Below, in pieces: positions 1 through 8,298 of a stretch of DNA of 64,000 bases. The notes under the pieces are model-generated. The model ran no database searches. It was not told the origin of the DNA and worked only from the letters and a program-made list of their open reading frames with translations. The stretch covers positions 124,001 to 188,000 of the forward strand of contig JBBRYT010000006.1 in NCBI GenBank assembly GCA_038237435.1, read 5' to 3'. The stretch's first letter is position 1. Every line of letters begins with the position of its first letter. The translations under genes were made by a program, and so were the position numbers. Source of the stretch: JACCTI01 sp038237435. GTDB taxonomy: Bacteria; Verrucomicrobiota; Verrucomicrobiia; Chthoniobacterales; UBA10450.

Positions 1-2
1 CG

Positions 3-632
3 AGCATCAATCCTAAAGTGATCGACGTGCCGAATCCATCGTCGGGGCGGCAAACAATCGACGGCGTAGCAAAAGATGGCATCGGCGCGAAAGTGAAAGC
101 GCGCGTCACCGTGCGTTCGCACCTCGATCGTTTCGTCGGCGGCGCGACTGAAGAAACAATTATCGCCCGTGTCGGCGAAGGTATTGTGAGCGCGATTGGC
201 TCGGCCGATTCCTACAAAGACGTGTTGGAAAATCCGGACCGCATTTCGAAGGCGGTGCTGGCGAAGGGCCTCGATAGCAACACGGCTTTCGAAATTCTTT
301 CGATCGATATCGCCGACGTCGATGTGGGCGACAACATCGGCGCCAAGTTGCAAAGCGAGCAGGCCGATGCCGACAAACGTATCGCGCAGGCGAAAGCGGA
401 AGTGCGCCGGGCCGCGGCGGTGGCGGTTGAACAGGAAATGCGCGCCGAGACTCAGAAGATGCGCGCGAAAGTAGTGGAAGCGGAATCGCTCGTGCCGCAG
501 GCCATGGCGGAAGCGTTTCGTTCCGGCAATCTTGGCATCATGGATTACGTGCGGATGAAAAATGTGCAGGCCGACACTTCGATGCGCGAGTCTATTGCCG
601 GTGGAGAGAAGAAGACCGACGGCACGCCGTAA
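3..632 (+). CDS. floA: Flotillin-like protein FloA, C-terminal part (5' end outside window)
   Basis: The reading frame is open from the first bases, so the true start lies upstream; about 210 codons are present. The visible part covers the end of the SPFH/band 7 region (INPKVIDVPNPSSGRQTIDG, then a stretch ending in DIADVDVGDNIGAKLQ) and the long Ala/Glu/Arg/Lys-rich coiled coil (about QSEQADADKRIAQAKAEVRR onward) typical of FloA/YqfA. Proteins of this family sit on the inner face of the membrane and organise lipid microdomains; this role is known for the family, not seen here. The N-terminal membrane hairpin is outside the window. The next gene starts about 20 bases downstream, suggesting cotranscription. 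Confidence 0.9.
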   Translation, partial: SINPKVIDVPNPSSGRQTIDGVAKDGIGAKVKARVTVRSHLDRFVGGATEETIIARVGEGIVSAIGSADSYKDVLENPDRISKAVLAKGLDSNTAFEILSIDIADVDVGDNIGAKLQSEQADADKRIAQAKAEVRRAAAVAVEQEMRAETQKMRAKVVEAESLVPQAMAEAFRSGNLGIMDYVRMKNVQADTSMRESIAGGEKKTDGTP

Positions 633-652
633 CTGCCTAACGAGTGGTGGCC

Positions 653-1276
653 ATGCATCTTCTTGCCGTCGCGGAGAACATTTTCTTTCTTGTTCTGGTC
701 GCGGTCATCGGACTGATTCGTTGGATCATGGTCGCGTCGGAAACAGCGAAAAATTCGAGGACACAAAAACGGACCGAACCCTCGGCGCCGAATGCTCCCG
801 TGCCCCGCGCGCCGGCTCAAACGGAGGAAGAACGTGTCCGCCGATTCATGGAAGCGCTCGGCGTTCCGACTTCAAATGCGCCGGTGCCGCGCCAGGTCAC
901 ACCGCCGAAACCAGCCCGTGGCAAAGTTCAACCAATCGATCCTTTCCCAAAACCACGCGGCGGGCCGTGGCGACCCGAGCCGGTTGTTACGTCGGCGCCA
1001 CCACCGCTTCCGGTCACACCGCCGAGGGTAACGGATCTTCCGAAGGTTCAAACCGAAAGAACCGCGGCGCCTGTTTTCGAAGTGCACGTGGTCGAAGGCC
1101 GGGCCGAGGAATCTCTCAAGCCTACTGCACTCGTTAGGCCAACTAGCGTCGCTTCCTCAGTTGGCTGGGCCGCGCGTCTGGCCAGTGCTGATGGTCAGCG
1201 GGATGCAATTGTTCTGCGCGAAATTTTCGGTGCGCCGCGCAGTTTGCAGCCGCTCGATTTGCATTCGTTAGGCTAA
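653..1276 (+). CDS. Membrane-anchored proline-rich protein downstream of floA
   Basis: No family recognised. An ATG at 653 gives MHLLAVAENIFFLVLVAVIG, a single N-terminal hydrophobic segment (about residues 8-25), followed by a charged, Pro-rich, low-complexity region (about residues 45-140) and a short C-terminal segment ending at DLHSLG. A GTG at 644 is an alternative start; neither has a clear Shine-Dalgarno sequence. The arrangement suggests a bitopic protein with a disordered cytoplasmic tail. It lies directly behind floA and before a terminator, so the two probably form the end of one transcript and may act together at the membrane (inference). The last codons lie in a copy of the CGTTAGGC word (1266-1273), which encodes SLG before the TAA stop. 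Confidence 0.65.
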   Translation: MHLLAVAENIFFLVLVAVIGLIRWIMVASETAKNSRTQKRTEPSAPNAPVPRAPAQTEEERVRRFMEALGVPTSNAPVPRQVTPPKPARGKVQPIDPFPKPRGGPWRPEPVVTSAPPPLPVTPPRVTDLPKVQTERTAAPVFEVHVVEGRAEESLKPTALVRPTSVASSVGWAARLASADGQRDAIVLREIFGAPRSLQPLDLHSLG

Positions 1277-1281
1277 AAGAA

Positions 1282-1325
1282 AACGCCGGAGACAATTGCG
1301 TCCCCGGCGTTCCCATCCCTTTTTT
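1282..1325 (+). terminator. Rho-independent terminator after the floA operon
   Basis: Six bases after the stop codon, AACGCCGG (1282-1289) pairs perfectly with CCGGCGTT (1304-1311). The stem extends inward through GAC/GTC after one mismatch, and a run of six T follows at 1320-1325. Position and shape fit an intrinsic terminator for the plus-strand genes, facing the convergent gene that ends at 1361. Confidence 0.8.
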
Positions 1326-1360
1326 CCCAAAAACAATTCAGTGACCTTGCGTCTGCGCGC

Positions 1361-1939
1361 TCAGATTGTTCGCTCGCCATTGGTTTGCGCTCGTTCAGCG
1401 TCGGTTAATCTGCCGCCGTTGGCGTTGCGATCGCTCGCAATTTGTCCGCGCAAAAAAGTTTCACGCGCTTCCAGGCGTGACGTTTCGCGCGCAGTCAAAC
1501 TTCCGCTCTTGATCCCCTGCGCGATCCGATCCTGTTGATTCTCGAGACGTTGACCGACTTCCGATTTCGGCGTGATGTTTTGCACCTGCGCGTCATGCTT
1601 CTGCGAATGAATCGACCGGCTCAAACCATTTTCCTCGCGATTTAATTTCGCTTGTTCCTGCAAGGTCAAGTGGCCGCCATTCTCCGCGCGAAAAAAATTT
1701 TCCTGTGCCTTGAGATTGGCTTCGCGATTTTCCAGGCGCGCGGCCTCTCGCGAAGTGAGCGCTCCAGACTTTACGCCGGCGGCGATACGGTCCTGTTGAT
1801 TTTCGAAGCGCCGGTTGACCTGACGAACGCGTGGATGACGCGCGGCCATAAGATCACCAGTCGAAAATCCGAAAATCAACGCCGTCGCGCAGACCGCAGA
1901 GATTATCTTTCCATTTATTAAACCCAATGATGCTTTCAT
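1361..1939 (-). CDS. Secreted protein with two internal repeats, unknown function
   Basis: A 192-residue product with an N-terminal signal-like segment (SAVCATALIFGFSTGDLMAA). The mature part contains two copies of a roughly 55-90 residue unit, each beginning RRFENQQDRIAAGVKSG or QRLENQQDRIAQGIKSG, continuing with L-T-(S/A)-R-E, R-L-E-x-R-E, and then N-G-G-(H/R)-L-T. Charged helical repeats of this kind recur in secreted proteins of soil Verrucomicrobia, but I know no function. The first copy continues past the Gly-Gly motif (LNREENGLSRSIHSQKH), whereas the second stops early (AQTNGERTI), so the C terminus may have been shortened by a frameshift. It converges on the floA operon. Confidence 0.7.
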   Translation of the reverse strand: MKASLGLINGKIISAVCATALIFGFSTGDLMAARHPRVRQVNRRFENQQDRIAAGVKSGALTSREAARLENREANLKAQENFFRAENGGHLTLQEQAKLNREENGLSRSIHSQKHDAQVQNITPKSEVGQRLENQQDRIAQGIKSGSLTARETSRLEARETFLRGQIASDRNANGGRLTDAERAQTNGERTI

Positions 1940-1947
1940 GCAGAAGT

Positions 1948-1972
1948 AAACCCCGTTCGCTCGCGCGGGGTT
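1948..1972. other. Hairpin in the leader of the repeat-protein gene
   Basis: AACCCCG (1948-1954) and CGGGGTT (1966-1972) form a perfect 7-bp stem with an 11-base loop, beginning 9 bases upstream of the start codon of the minus-strand gene ending at 1361. On the plus strand it is followed by an A/T-rich stretch. It could be a leader structure or a weak terminator; nothing in the sequence decides between these. Confidence 0.4.
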
Positions 1973-2102
1973 GCAGGAAAAATTTTGCGAATCCGAAAAG
2001 AAAATCGCGCCTCGTTAGGCCAATCGCGGTTAAAGGTACGACAAAACGGCGCGACAATTCACTTGCGCGCCCGCGCCGATGCAGCACGATTAGCTCACTC
2101 TC

Positions 2103-2186
2103 GCCGGCGTGGCGGAATTGGCAGACGCGCTAGACTCAAAATCTGGTACTCGCAAGAGTGTGTGGGTTCGAGCCCCTCCGCCGGTA
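2103..2186 (+). tRNA. tRNA-Leu (anticodon CAA)
   Basis: An 84-base tRNA with a long variable arm. The acceptor stem GCCGGCG (2103-2109) pairs with CGCCGGT (2179-2185), with one G-U pair, followed by discriminator A. The anticodon stem CTAGA/TCTGG encloses the loop CTCAAAA, giving anticodon CAA, which reads UUG. The extra arm GTACTCGCAAGAGTGT and the T loop TTCGAGC are clear. There is one T-T mismatch in the T stem. CCA is not encoded. The T loop, D-arm sequence (TGGCGGAATTGGCAGACGC) and long class II variable arm identify leucine. Confidence 0.95.
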
Positions 2187-2240
2187 TGAGCGGGACTTCT
2201 AACGACGGGGTTACGTTCTCGCGAAACGCGAAAAATCTTG

Positions 2241-2819
2241 CTACCGGCCGGGGCCCTTAACGGGAAAGCCTTCCTGGTGCGTGTCGCCGATATCCTGCCG
2301 GCGACGAAGGGCCTCAGCTCCCGAGCTGGAGACATTTTGTTGGGGAACCGAATCTGCCTCCACCCAGCGGCCGCCCAGGTTGCTCCCAGTCTCGCCCGCT
2401 ACCCAGACGTATTTTTTCCCGTTGATATATTTCACGTTCTTGCCGCCGGCCACCTGCGTGTTTGCGACGCTTCCCGTGATTTTCATTTTCTGTCCCATCT
2501 CCACTTTCATCGCGATGCCGCCGGCCCCAAATTTTTCTCCCGCAACATCAGCCCTAACCTTGTTCTTGCCCGCGGAGACAACAACGGCGTACTGTTTGCC
2601 TTTCATCTCCGCGCCATTCTTCGAAGTGAACTGGACCACATAAACTCCGGGATTGAGATTATCCGTGGCGAAAGCACCAGTGGAGTTAGTTCTTCCTTTG
2701 AAAGCGAGCTTACCGCCCGAGTCAGCGACAGTCACGTCGACCGAAGGCATCACCGCGCCATAGGCAATCGTGGAGAGCCCGAGAGTCGACAACAATAGAA
2801 GGCGAATGGAGTTCTTCAT
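2241..2819 (-). CDS. Secreted transthyretin/carboxypeptidase-regulatory-like protein
   Basis: A 192-residue protein with a signal peptide (MKNSIRLLLLSTLGLSTIAYG). Residues about 22-95 resemble the small beta-sandwich found in carboxypeptidase regulatory-like domains: a modifiable segment (GGKLAFKGRTNSTGAFATDNL), N-P-G-V-Y-V-V-Q-F, then a strand-rich stretch. The rest (about 95-192) carries KYINGKKYVWVAGETGSN and a Ser/Gln-rich tail with no known domain. A binding or structural role outside the cytoplasm is likely, but no substrate can be named. It ends facing the tRNA gene. Confidence 0.6.
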   Translation of the reverse strand: MKNSIRLLLLSTLGLSTIAYGAVMPSVDVTVADSGGKLAFKGRTNSTGAFATDNLNPGVYVVQFTSKNGAEMKGKQYAVVVSAGKNKVRADVAGEKFGAGGIAMKVEMGQKMKITGSVANTQVAGGKNVKYINGKKYVWVAGETGSNLGGRWVEADSVPQQNVSSSGAEALRRRQDIGDTHQEGFPVKGPGR

Positions 2820-3142
2820 TTAGCGCAAAAACTAGGCGCCTTTGTCGCATCAGCCAAGCAGGAAAGAATGCCAGTTCCTTTTTCGCGCTTCGTTTCTGAA
2901 TCCAATAAACTAACGGGACGCGCGGCTTTCGTTTTGGTCCGGCGATTGGTTGTTCCTCTCATAAAGAGTAAAGCGCCGACGCGAGGCCAATGTTATAAGC
3001 TGCGGCGGTCCCGAAAGTCGCCCGCCCGCTTCGCGGAAATTTCCTTCCAGGTCGATGCGCAAGCGAGAGGTAGGAAATGCGGTCGGGATTCATCTGCCCG
3101 CGCGTCCGCGGAATCCAATAAACCGCCAAGTAGGAACCTAGA
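2820..3142. other. Intergenic region without a convincing gene
   Basis: About 320 bases between the start of the minus-strand secreted protein and the end of the MFS gene. A 120-codon open frame runs through on the plus strand, but its translation is Arg/Ser-rich with no domain or ribosome binding site. The only structure noted is a direct repeat of GAATCCAATAAAC at about 2898 and 3112. Promoter elements for the gene starting at 2819 must lie here, but none stands out. Confidence 0.5.
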
Positions 3143-4402
3143 TCAGTTTGCTAGCCGTTCGGCCACGACCGGCGGCCTAACGAATAGTGTGCTGATGGCG
3201 GCGGCGATGAGAAGTGCGGCCGAGCAATAATAGGCGAAAGCGAAACTGTGCGTTTGGTCGAAAACTTTTCCGGCCAGCAGTGAAAGTGTGAAACCACCGA
3301 GACCCCACGCGGTAAAGACCAACCCGTAATTCACGCCGAAATTTTTCAACCCATAGAAGTCCTTCGTGATCGAAGGGAAGAGCGCGAGGTTCGCGCCGTA
3401 GTTCGCGCCTATTAGCGTAGAGAGCACGATCAAAAACGGTGTGCTCCCGAGCGGACGTCCGGTGCTCGCTCGCGACAACAACAAGATCAGCACCGCCTGC
3501 ACGAGGAAGCAGATGAACAACGTCGCGCGCCGCCCGATTTTATCCGATAACGTCCCGGCCGCGATTCGTCCGCAACCGTTTCCGATCGCGAGACAGGCGA
3601 CGAGGATGAATCCGAGACTCACACCGGCCTGCACGTCCACGATCTTGGCCAGCTTCGAGATGATCATTAATCCGGCGCCTGCACCGCAGGCATACATGAA
3701 CCAGAGAAGATAAAACTGCGGCGTCTTCATAACTTCGCCGGGCGTGAAATCTATCTTGTTGCTCGCGGAGCTGCGCGTCACCGGAACTGATCCGGCCGGA
3801 ACGAAACCAGCAGGTGGTTGCTTGAGGAACTGCGCAAGAAGAGTCACCACCAACAGGAAGCCGAGGCCCAACCAAAGCATCGTTTTCGAGATGCCATTGT
3901 TGTCGATCAACCACGCTGCCAATGGCGCGATATAGACACTCGCCAATCCAAAACCAGATACGACGAGGCCGGCGATCGCACCGGTGCGCGCGGCTGGAAA
4001 CCATTTCACCGCCGGTGGTGTGGTCGATGCGTAACCGCAACCGAATCCAATTCCTGCGAGCACACCGAAACCGATGACGAAACCCGTCGGCGAAGTGGTG
4101 TAGCTCGCGTAAATTAATCCCAGCCCGACGAGCACGCCGCCCGCCGTCGCCACAAATCGCGGACCAATGCGATCCTGCATTCTTCCCGCAGGCACCATGA
4201 TCAGAGAAAAGATCAGACACGCGACCGAGTAGGGCAGCGAACGGTCGGCCTCCGACCACCCCCAATCCGCCGGGATTTTCTTGCTAATCACGCTCCACGA
4301 ATAGAGAACGCCGAGGGCAAGATTGATGCCGAGCCCGGCAAAGACGACCGACCAGCCATGGTTCTTCAGAGGCGGTGGTTCGCTGGATACGGAAGAGCTC
4401 AT
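3143..4402 (-). CDS. MFS transporter, oxalate/formate antiporter-like (OFA) family
   Basis: A polytopic protein of about 419 residues with roughly 12 hydrophobic segments. Family features include the first-helix motif GLGINLALGVLYSWSV, a charged loop between helices 2 and 3 (GRMQDRIGPRF, the MFS signature), the repeated signature SDKIGRR in the second half, and VKWFPAARTGAIAGLV, a hallmark of the OFA group that exchanges small monocarboxylates or dicarboxylates. The substrate cannot be deduced. ATG at 4402 is preferred over a TTG six bases upstream. The start lies only 22 bases from that of the divergent gene, so the two promoters must overlap or lie inside the opposite coding region. Confidence 0.85.
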   Translation of the reverse strand: MSSSVSSEPPPLKNHGWSVVFAGLGINLALGVLYSWSVISKKIPADWGWSEADRSLPYSVACLIFSLIMVPAGRMQDRIGPRFVATAGGVLVGLGLIYASYTTSPTGFVIGFGVLAGIGFGCGYASTTPPAVKWFPAARTGAIAGLVVSGFGLASVYIAPLAAWLIDNNGISKTMLWLGLGFLLVVTLLAQFLKQPPAGFVPAGSVPVTRSSASNKIDFTPGEVMKTPQFYLLWFMYACGAGAGLMIISKLAKIVDVQAGVSLGFILVACLAIGNGCGRIAAGTLSDKIGRRATLFICFLVQAVLILLLSRASTGRPLGSTPFLIVLSTLIGANYGANLALFPSITKDFYGLKNFGVNYGLVFTAWGLGGFTLSLLAGKVFDQTHSFAFAYYCSAALLIAAAISTLFVRPPVVAERLAN

Positions 4403-4424
4403 AGACAAAAATCGAAACGAAGAG

Positions 4425-6011
4425 ATGCGACGCCAGCGTTATCCTGTTTTCAATCTCAAAGAACAATCAACTTCGTCCGCGCCCGACGGTTTCGATCTGC
4501 GCGGGCTGCTCGGTTTGCTCGCAACCGTGCTCATTCTCGTCGCGCCTTCAATCTGGTTGCTGGCGACAACTCCTCCGCTCTGGCGCGACGCGGATGCGTA
4601 CCATCAGCTGCTCTTTTCGCCGGCTCGGTCAACGTTGGAAGGGCACGGCATGCTTTACGGAATTGTCGCGCGCATTCCCCTCTATCTCGGCGCGCGGTTT
4701 GAAGGCGTTTTGCCTAACGAGTCGTTCTTTAATCATGCGCGACTCAGCGATACTGGCGTTCTCCTGCTCGTCGCCGGACAACATCTTACGCTGTTTGTTG
4801 GCGCCTTTGCTCTCATCATCACAGCCGCGGAAAGATCTTGGTGCCGAATTTTTCTCGCCTTGTTTTTCGCGGGCAACTCCATCTTCTACACCTTGGCCCA
4901 CTGCGTCGGATCGGAAACTCTGAGCCTTCTCTGCACTCTCGCACTTACTGTGGCGGGTCTGCGTTTGCTTAAATCGCCACGCCGTCAGCGGCGATGGATT
5001 TTTTTTGCGGTGGCCCTTCTTACCTGCATCCTCACGCGCTACGCCAACCTGTTCCTCCTTCTTCCGCTTCCACTCGCGTTTCTTCTGCTGGCTGCACAAC
5101 GCCGCTCACTCCATCCGCTGCGCCACGCCGCCATCGCGGTCGTGATTGGATTGCTTTGTTTGGGCACGGCGCGCCTGGCCGTGGGCGCTTTATGCGCATC
5201 TACCGGGCATCCCTATTATCCGCGCGGCGGTTTCACTTTTCTTTGGCGGCTAAATTTTCTCGAATCCATTCCAGAACCGCGGCGCAGCGAACTCCTCGAT
5301 GAAGTAAACGCGCGGACAAAATCGGGCCGTGCGCACGAGGTGATTTCCACATTGCGCGAGATGTTGAAAAACGGCGAACCGTTGAGTCCGTTTCCGATGT
5401 ACTACAGATTTCGCGCCGCGCTCTCTACCCCCGAGCAGCCCATCTCGAACCGGCATTTCTATTTAGCGTTGAACACGACCGCGCGAGCTTTTCTTCATCC
5501 GCCGACGCGCGAACATTGGCGCGCGGCAGAACACGATTTCGCTACCGCATTGCAGATGCCGATGTCGGTTGTGAGCACGACGTTTTTCGTGACCACGGTC
5601 TTCTGCTTCGAGCATCGCGAGGATTTACCGGAATTGATGACGCTCTCGACTTTTCGCAATTACACCGCGGGGGATCTAATGACCATCGCGACCTCGCGGT
5701 TCTACTTTACCGCGGGAAAGAACCTCTCGTTAGGCAGCGCCATGCTCATTTGGAGCATCATCGCCATCGCGGTAATCTTCGCCTGCCGCGCACGCACCGA
5801 AGTCGCACCGATTTTCTTCTACGGCCTCGCGCTGGTCACCACTGCCGTGTTGATCCTGCAAGCCACCGCGCTGCTGATCGACCTCGCGCCACGTTACACG
5901 CTTCCGCTTTGGGAGATGCTGTGGTTGGCGAGCATGATCTATCTCGGTGCGATTGCCGATGCCCTCGTTAGGCGAAATGAGAAGCCCGCCGGGCAGCAGC
6001 AGCTCGGTTAA
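4425..6011 (+). CDS. Polytopic membrane protein of unknown function (glycosyltransferase-like topology)
   Basis: About 528 residues with 9-11 hydrophobic segments, the first at about residues 28-48 (LLGLLATVLILVAPSIWLLA). Two larger extracytoplasmic loops are visible: one after helix 1 with WRDADAYHQL and one in the middle with YYPRGG and several Arg/Glu-rich stretches. The Asp-rich first loop after helix 1 (RDADAYHQL) recalls membrane glycosyltransferases of the GT-C fold, which transfer sugars from polyprenyl-phosphate donors, but no diagnostic motif allows assignment. ATG 4425 is chosen because earlier in-frame codons overlap the divergent MFS gene. The gene ends inside a strong hairpin shared with the convergent hydrolase gene. 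Confidence 0.6.
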   Translation: MRRQRYPVFNLKEQSTSSAPDGFDLRGLLGLLATVLILVAPSIWLLATTPPLWRDADAYHQLLFSPARSTLEGHGMLYGIVARIPLYLGARFEGVLPNESFFNHARLSDTGVLLLVAGQHLTLFVGAFALIITAAERSWCRIFLALFFAGNSIFYTLAHCVGSETLSLLCTLALTVAGLRLLKSPRRQRRWIFFAVALLTCILTRYANLFLLLPLPLAFLLLAAQRRSLHPLRHAAIAVVIGLLCLGTARLAVGALCASTGHPYYPRGGFTFLWRLNFLESIPEPRRSELLDEVNARTKSGRAHEVISTLREMLKNGEPLSPFPMYYRFRAALSTPEQPISNRHFYLALNTTARAFLHPPTREHWRAAEHDFATALQMPMSVVSTTFFVTTVFCFEHREDLPELMTLSTFRNYTAGDLMTIATSRFYFTAGKNLSLGSAMLIWSIIAIAVIFACRARTEVAPIFFYGLALVTTAVLILQATALLIDLAPRYTLPLWEMLWLASMIYLGAIADALVRRNEKPAGQQQLG

Positions 6012-6030
6012 GGAGCCCGGCGGACTTCTC
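5979..6030. terminator. Bidirectional hairpin spanning a stop codon
   Basis: GAGAAG (5979-5984) plus CCGCCGGGC (5986-5994) pair with GCCCGGCGG (6015-6023) plus CTTCTC (6025-6030), a 15-bp stem with one mismatch and a 20-base loop that contains the stop codon of the plus-strand gene. It sits between two convergent genes and could stop transcription from both sides. There is no long T run, so it may act as a transcript 3'-end stabiliser. Confidence 0.6.
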
Positions 6031-6050
6031 CTTCGCAGCGCGGTAACTGC

Positions 6051-7147
6051 CTAACCGGCTGGAAGAAGTTCGCGCAGTTTCATGATCACCGGCATCATCG
6101 TCGGTGGATCGGCGTTCATCAGGATAACAATGGAATATCCGAGCTCGGGAAACATATCGAATTGCGCCGCGATCCCGGGAAATCCGCCGTTGTGACCGAC
6201 GATGTGTTTGCCGGCAAAAATCTTATCCCCAAAGCCGTAAGCATATTTTCCCATTGGCGGCGGCCCATCAACTTTCCCTGTCGTGATAATTTTTGTGTGC
6301 TCTTCGTCGAGCAACTTACGGCCGCGTAGCGCTTCTCCAAACTTGACCATATCTCCGACGGTGGAAAATCCGCCGCCCGCGGGCCCGCCGCGGACTTCAC
6401 GCATGTCGGTATTCTCGTGCTCGGTTTCGCCACGCTTTCCGCTCTCATCCATCCGTGTGTAACCGACCGCCACATCCGGCAGCGCTTTTCCGGGTTCATA
6501 AAATCCCGTACGACTCATTCCCGCCGGTTCGAAAATATTTTCGCGCACGTAATCGTAATAATTCTTGCCGGAAAGTTTTTCCACAATCGCGCCAAGAATC
6601 ATGTAGCCCGAGTTGCTGTACTGGAATTTTTCGCCCGGCGGGGAGGCGAGGGGTTCATTCACGATCAAGGGCAAATGCGCCGCCACGCTGGTCAGCTGCG
6701 TGCGTTGCGCCGGAATTTTTCATTTGTGTAGGAACCCATCCCACTCGTGTGCGTGAGCAGTTGATGGATCGTTACTTTTTCGCCCACTTCCTTGTTCGGA
6801 TAATCGGGCCAGACTTTCGCGATCGTATCGTCGAACTTTAGCCGGCCTTTTTGCGCCAGCTGGGCAATCGCCACCGCGGTGAACATTTTGTTCATCGAGC
6901 CGAGGTTGAATTTCGTCTCGAGCGTATTGGGCGTTTTTGTTTCGCGATTCGCTAAACCCGCCACTTTGCTCGCGATCGGCTGGCCATCTTTCGCCACCAT
7001 GACCGCGCCGCTAACACCGCTCTCCGCGCCTAACGAGTCCAAATAAGATTGGATCGTTCGGCCCACCTCCGAATTTTCCGCCGCGTAAAAGCGCGGCGTC
7101 GCCAGCAAACCGAGACAGGCGCAAAGACCAACGATCCGAGTAAACAT
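6051..7147 (-). pseudogene. Serine hydrolase (beta-lactamase/PBP4-like family), split by a frameshift
   Basis: Two overlapping-phase reading frames together make one serine hydrolase. The first (7147-6692) has a signal peptide, the nucleophile motif S-M-N-K (LGSMNKMF) and ends at SYTNEKFRRNARS. The second (to 6051) continues with AAHLPLIVNEP, the Y-S-N motif (FQYSNSGYM) and the H-N-G-G motif (VGHNGGFPG). All catalytic motifs survive, but they are separated by a one-base slip, most simply at the T run 6716-6720 (five A on the coding strand; six would restore the frame). It could be a true pseudogene, a sequencing error or, less likely, a slippage site. It is last in the sigma-factor operon, 4 bases after the PDZ gene, and the family includes secreted peptidases and esterases. 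Confidence 0.8.
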
Positions 7148-7151
7148 TGCC

Positions 7152-8270
7152 TCAGATCAGGACAACGTTAATGCCGAGACGATTGTATTGAAACGGAGTG
7201 ACCACTCCGGGCATCGAGATGTGCGAGACTGAGTCTTCCGCGCCGGAGTCACTGTTTTCCTCGTTCATGTCCATGTCGTTGTCATTGTCGTTATCGTTAT
7301 CTTCATCCGCCTCGGCGCTGCGGAAATTGGGACGAATGGCCGGCAAATCTTTTTGCTCCAGTTTTTCGTAACGTTGCCGCACTTCCGCCGGAACCTTGTT
7401 CAATTCTTCGGGCGTGCTGATCGGGCCACTGAAGAGAAGTTTTCCCTGCGGATCTTTCGCGGTCAGAAATTTTTTCCCATCCGCTACTTCAATTTTCATT
7501 TCCCCCTGATTATCGCTGTAACTGATCTCCGCTTTACCCAGATCGATCTTGGTCGTCTTGATCGCGCCGTTGTCGTTACTCGTAATTACGCGCATGCCTT
7601 TCGCCATCTGCCGTGCCTGTTCGCGCGCCTGCTCGGCTATTCGCCGCGCCTGGTCCCGCGCAACGCGCGCCTGGTCACGCGCCGCGCGCACCGTTTCGTC
7701 GAGGGCCGGCATGTTCTTCATCTGCTCTCCTAAGTCCCGCATCTGTTGTTCGAAGTCGGGCCCAAGGCCGAAGCGCTCGCCATTGTGCATGTGTCGGTCC
7801 CAATCGCGACGCTGTTGTATCTCGCGCTTCTGTAACTTCGCCGTCACCTTCGTCTCCGTACCTTTGCGCAGAATGGTCAAGGTGACGTTCGTACCTTCGT
7901 TGTAACTGCGAATGAGTTTCGAGAGCTGATCAGTGTCGACCAGGATCTGATCGTTTAGCATTTTGATGATGTCGTTAGGCTGAATGCCGGCCGCCGCCGC
8001 CGGGCCATCGGGCATGACATAATCGACCACTAGCCCAAAGCCTTTGGGCAATCCGAGTTGTTCCGCGACAACAGTTGGGAGTTCTGAAGTTTCGACCCCA
8101 AGATAAGTCACCGGAACTTTCGGTCCACGATCGCGCACAGCGGGAACTGCCGGCACAGCGGGGACGGCAGGAACTGCCGGGACTGCCGGAGTGGGTGGTG
8201 TCGGTTGTGAGAAACCGCTCAACGGCACGAGACCGGCGGCGGCGAGGATTACGATGGTTTTTGTTTTCAT
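7152..8270 (-). CDS. Secreted PDZ-domain protein
   Basis: ATG at 8270 gives a signal peptide (MKTKTIVILAAAGLVPLSGF) and a 372-residue protein. After a low-complexity Ala-Val-Pro linker (about residues 28-46) comes one PDZ domain (about 55-145) with the carboxylate-binding-type loop GFGLVVDYVMPDGPAAAAG and QPNDIIKMLN. Next are an Arg/Gln/Ala-rich helix with QAREQARQMAK heptads, a small beta region, and an acidic tail (EDNDNDNDNDMDMNEEN). It has no protease domain, so it may present or sense extracytoplasmic peptides. It lies 28 bases after the putative anti-sigma gene and 4 before the serine hydrolase. Together with the sigma and protease-like genes it suggests envelope stress sensing (inference). 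Confidence 0.8.
   Translation of the reverse strand: MKTKTIVILAAAGLVPLSGFSQPTPPTPAVPAVPAVPAVPAVPAVRDRGPKVPVTYLGVETSELPTVVAEQLGLPKGFGLVVDYVMPDGPAAAAGIQPNDIIKMLNDQILVDTDQLSKLIRSYNEGTNVTLTILRKGTETKVTAKLQKREIQQRRDWDRHMHNGERFGLGPDFEQQMRDLGEQMKNMPALDETVRAARDQARVARDQARRIAEQAREQARQMAKGMRVITSNDNGAIKTTKIDLGKAEISYSDNQGEMKIEVADGKKFLTAKDPQGKLLFSGPISTPEELNKVPAEVRQRYEKLEQKDLPAIRPNFRSAEADEDNDNDNDNDMDMNEENSDSGAEDSVSHISMPGVVTPFQYNRLGINVVLI
8136..8190. repeat. 9-bp tandem repeat encoding Ala-Val-Pro
   Basis: A degenerate 9-base repeat inside the PDZ-protein gene, about six units, encodes AVP repeats on the minus strand, just after the signal peptide. Unit number could vary by slippage without breaking the frame. 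Confidence 0.7.
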
Positions 8271-8298
8271 TGGATTCGTTAGGCTAAAGTTAAATTCG

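Noticed and set aside
2868..3230. Open frame of 120 codons on the plus strand between the secreted protein and MFS genes
   Set aside because: Arg/Ser-rich translation without domain, overlaps the MFS gene, and no ribosome binding site; treated as noncoding.
6692..6725. Programmed ribosomal frameshift in the serine hydrolase
   Set aside because: The A run is only five bases, and no downstream stimulatory structure is evident; mutation or sequence error is simpler.
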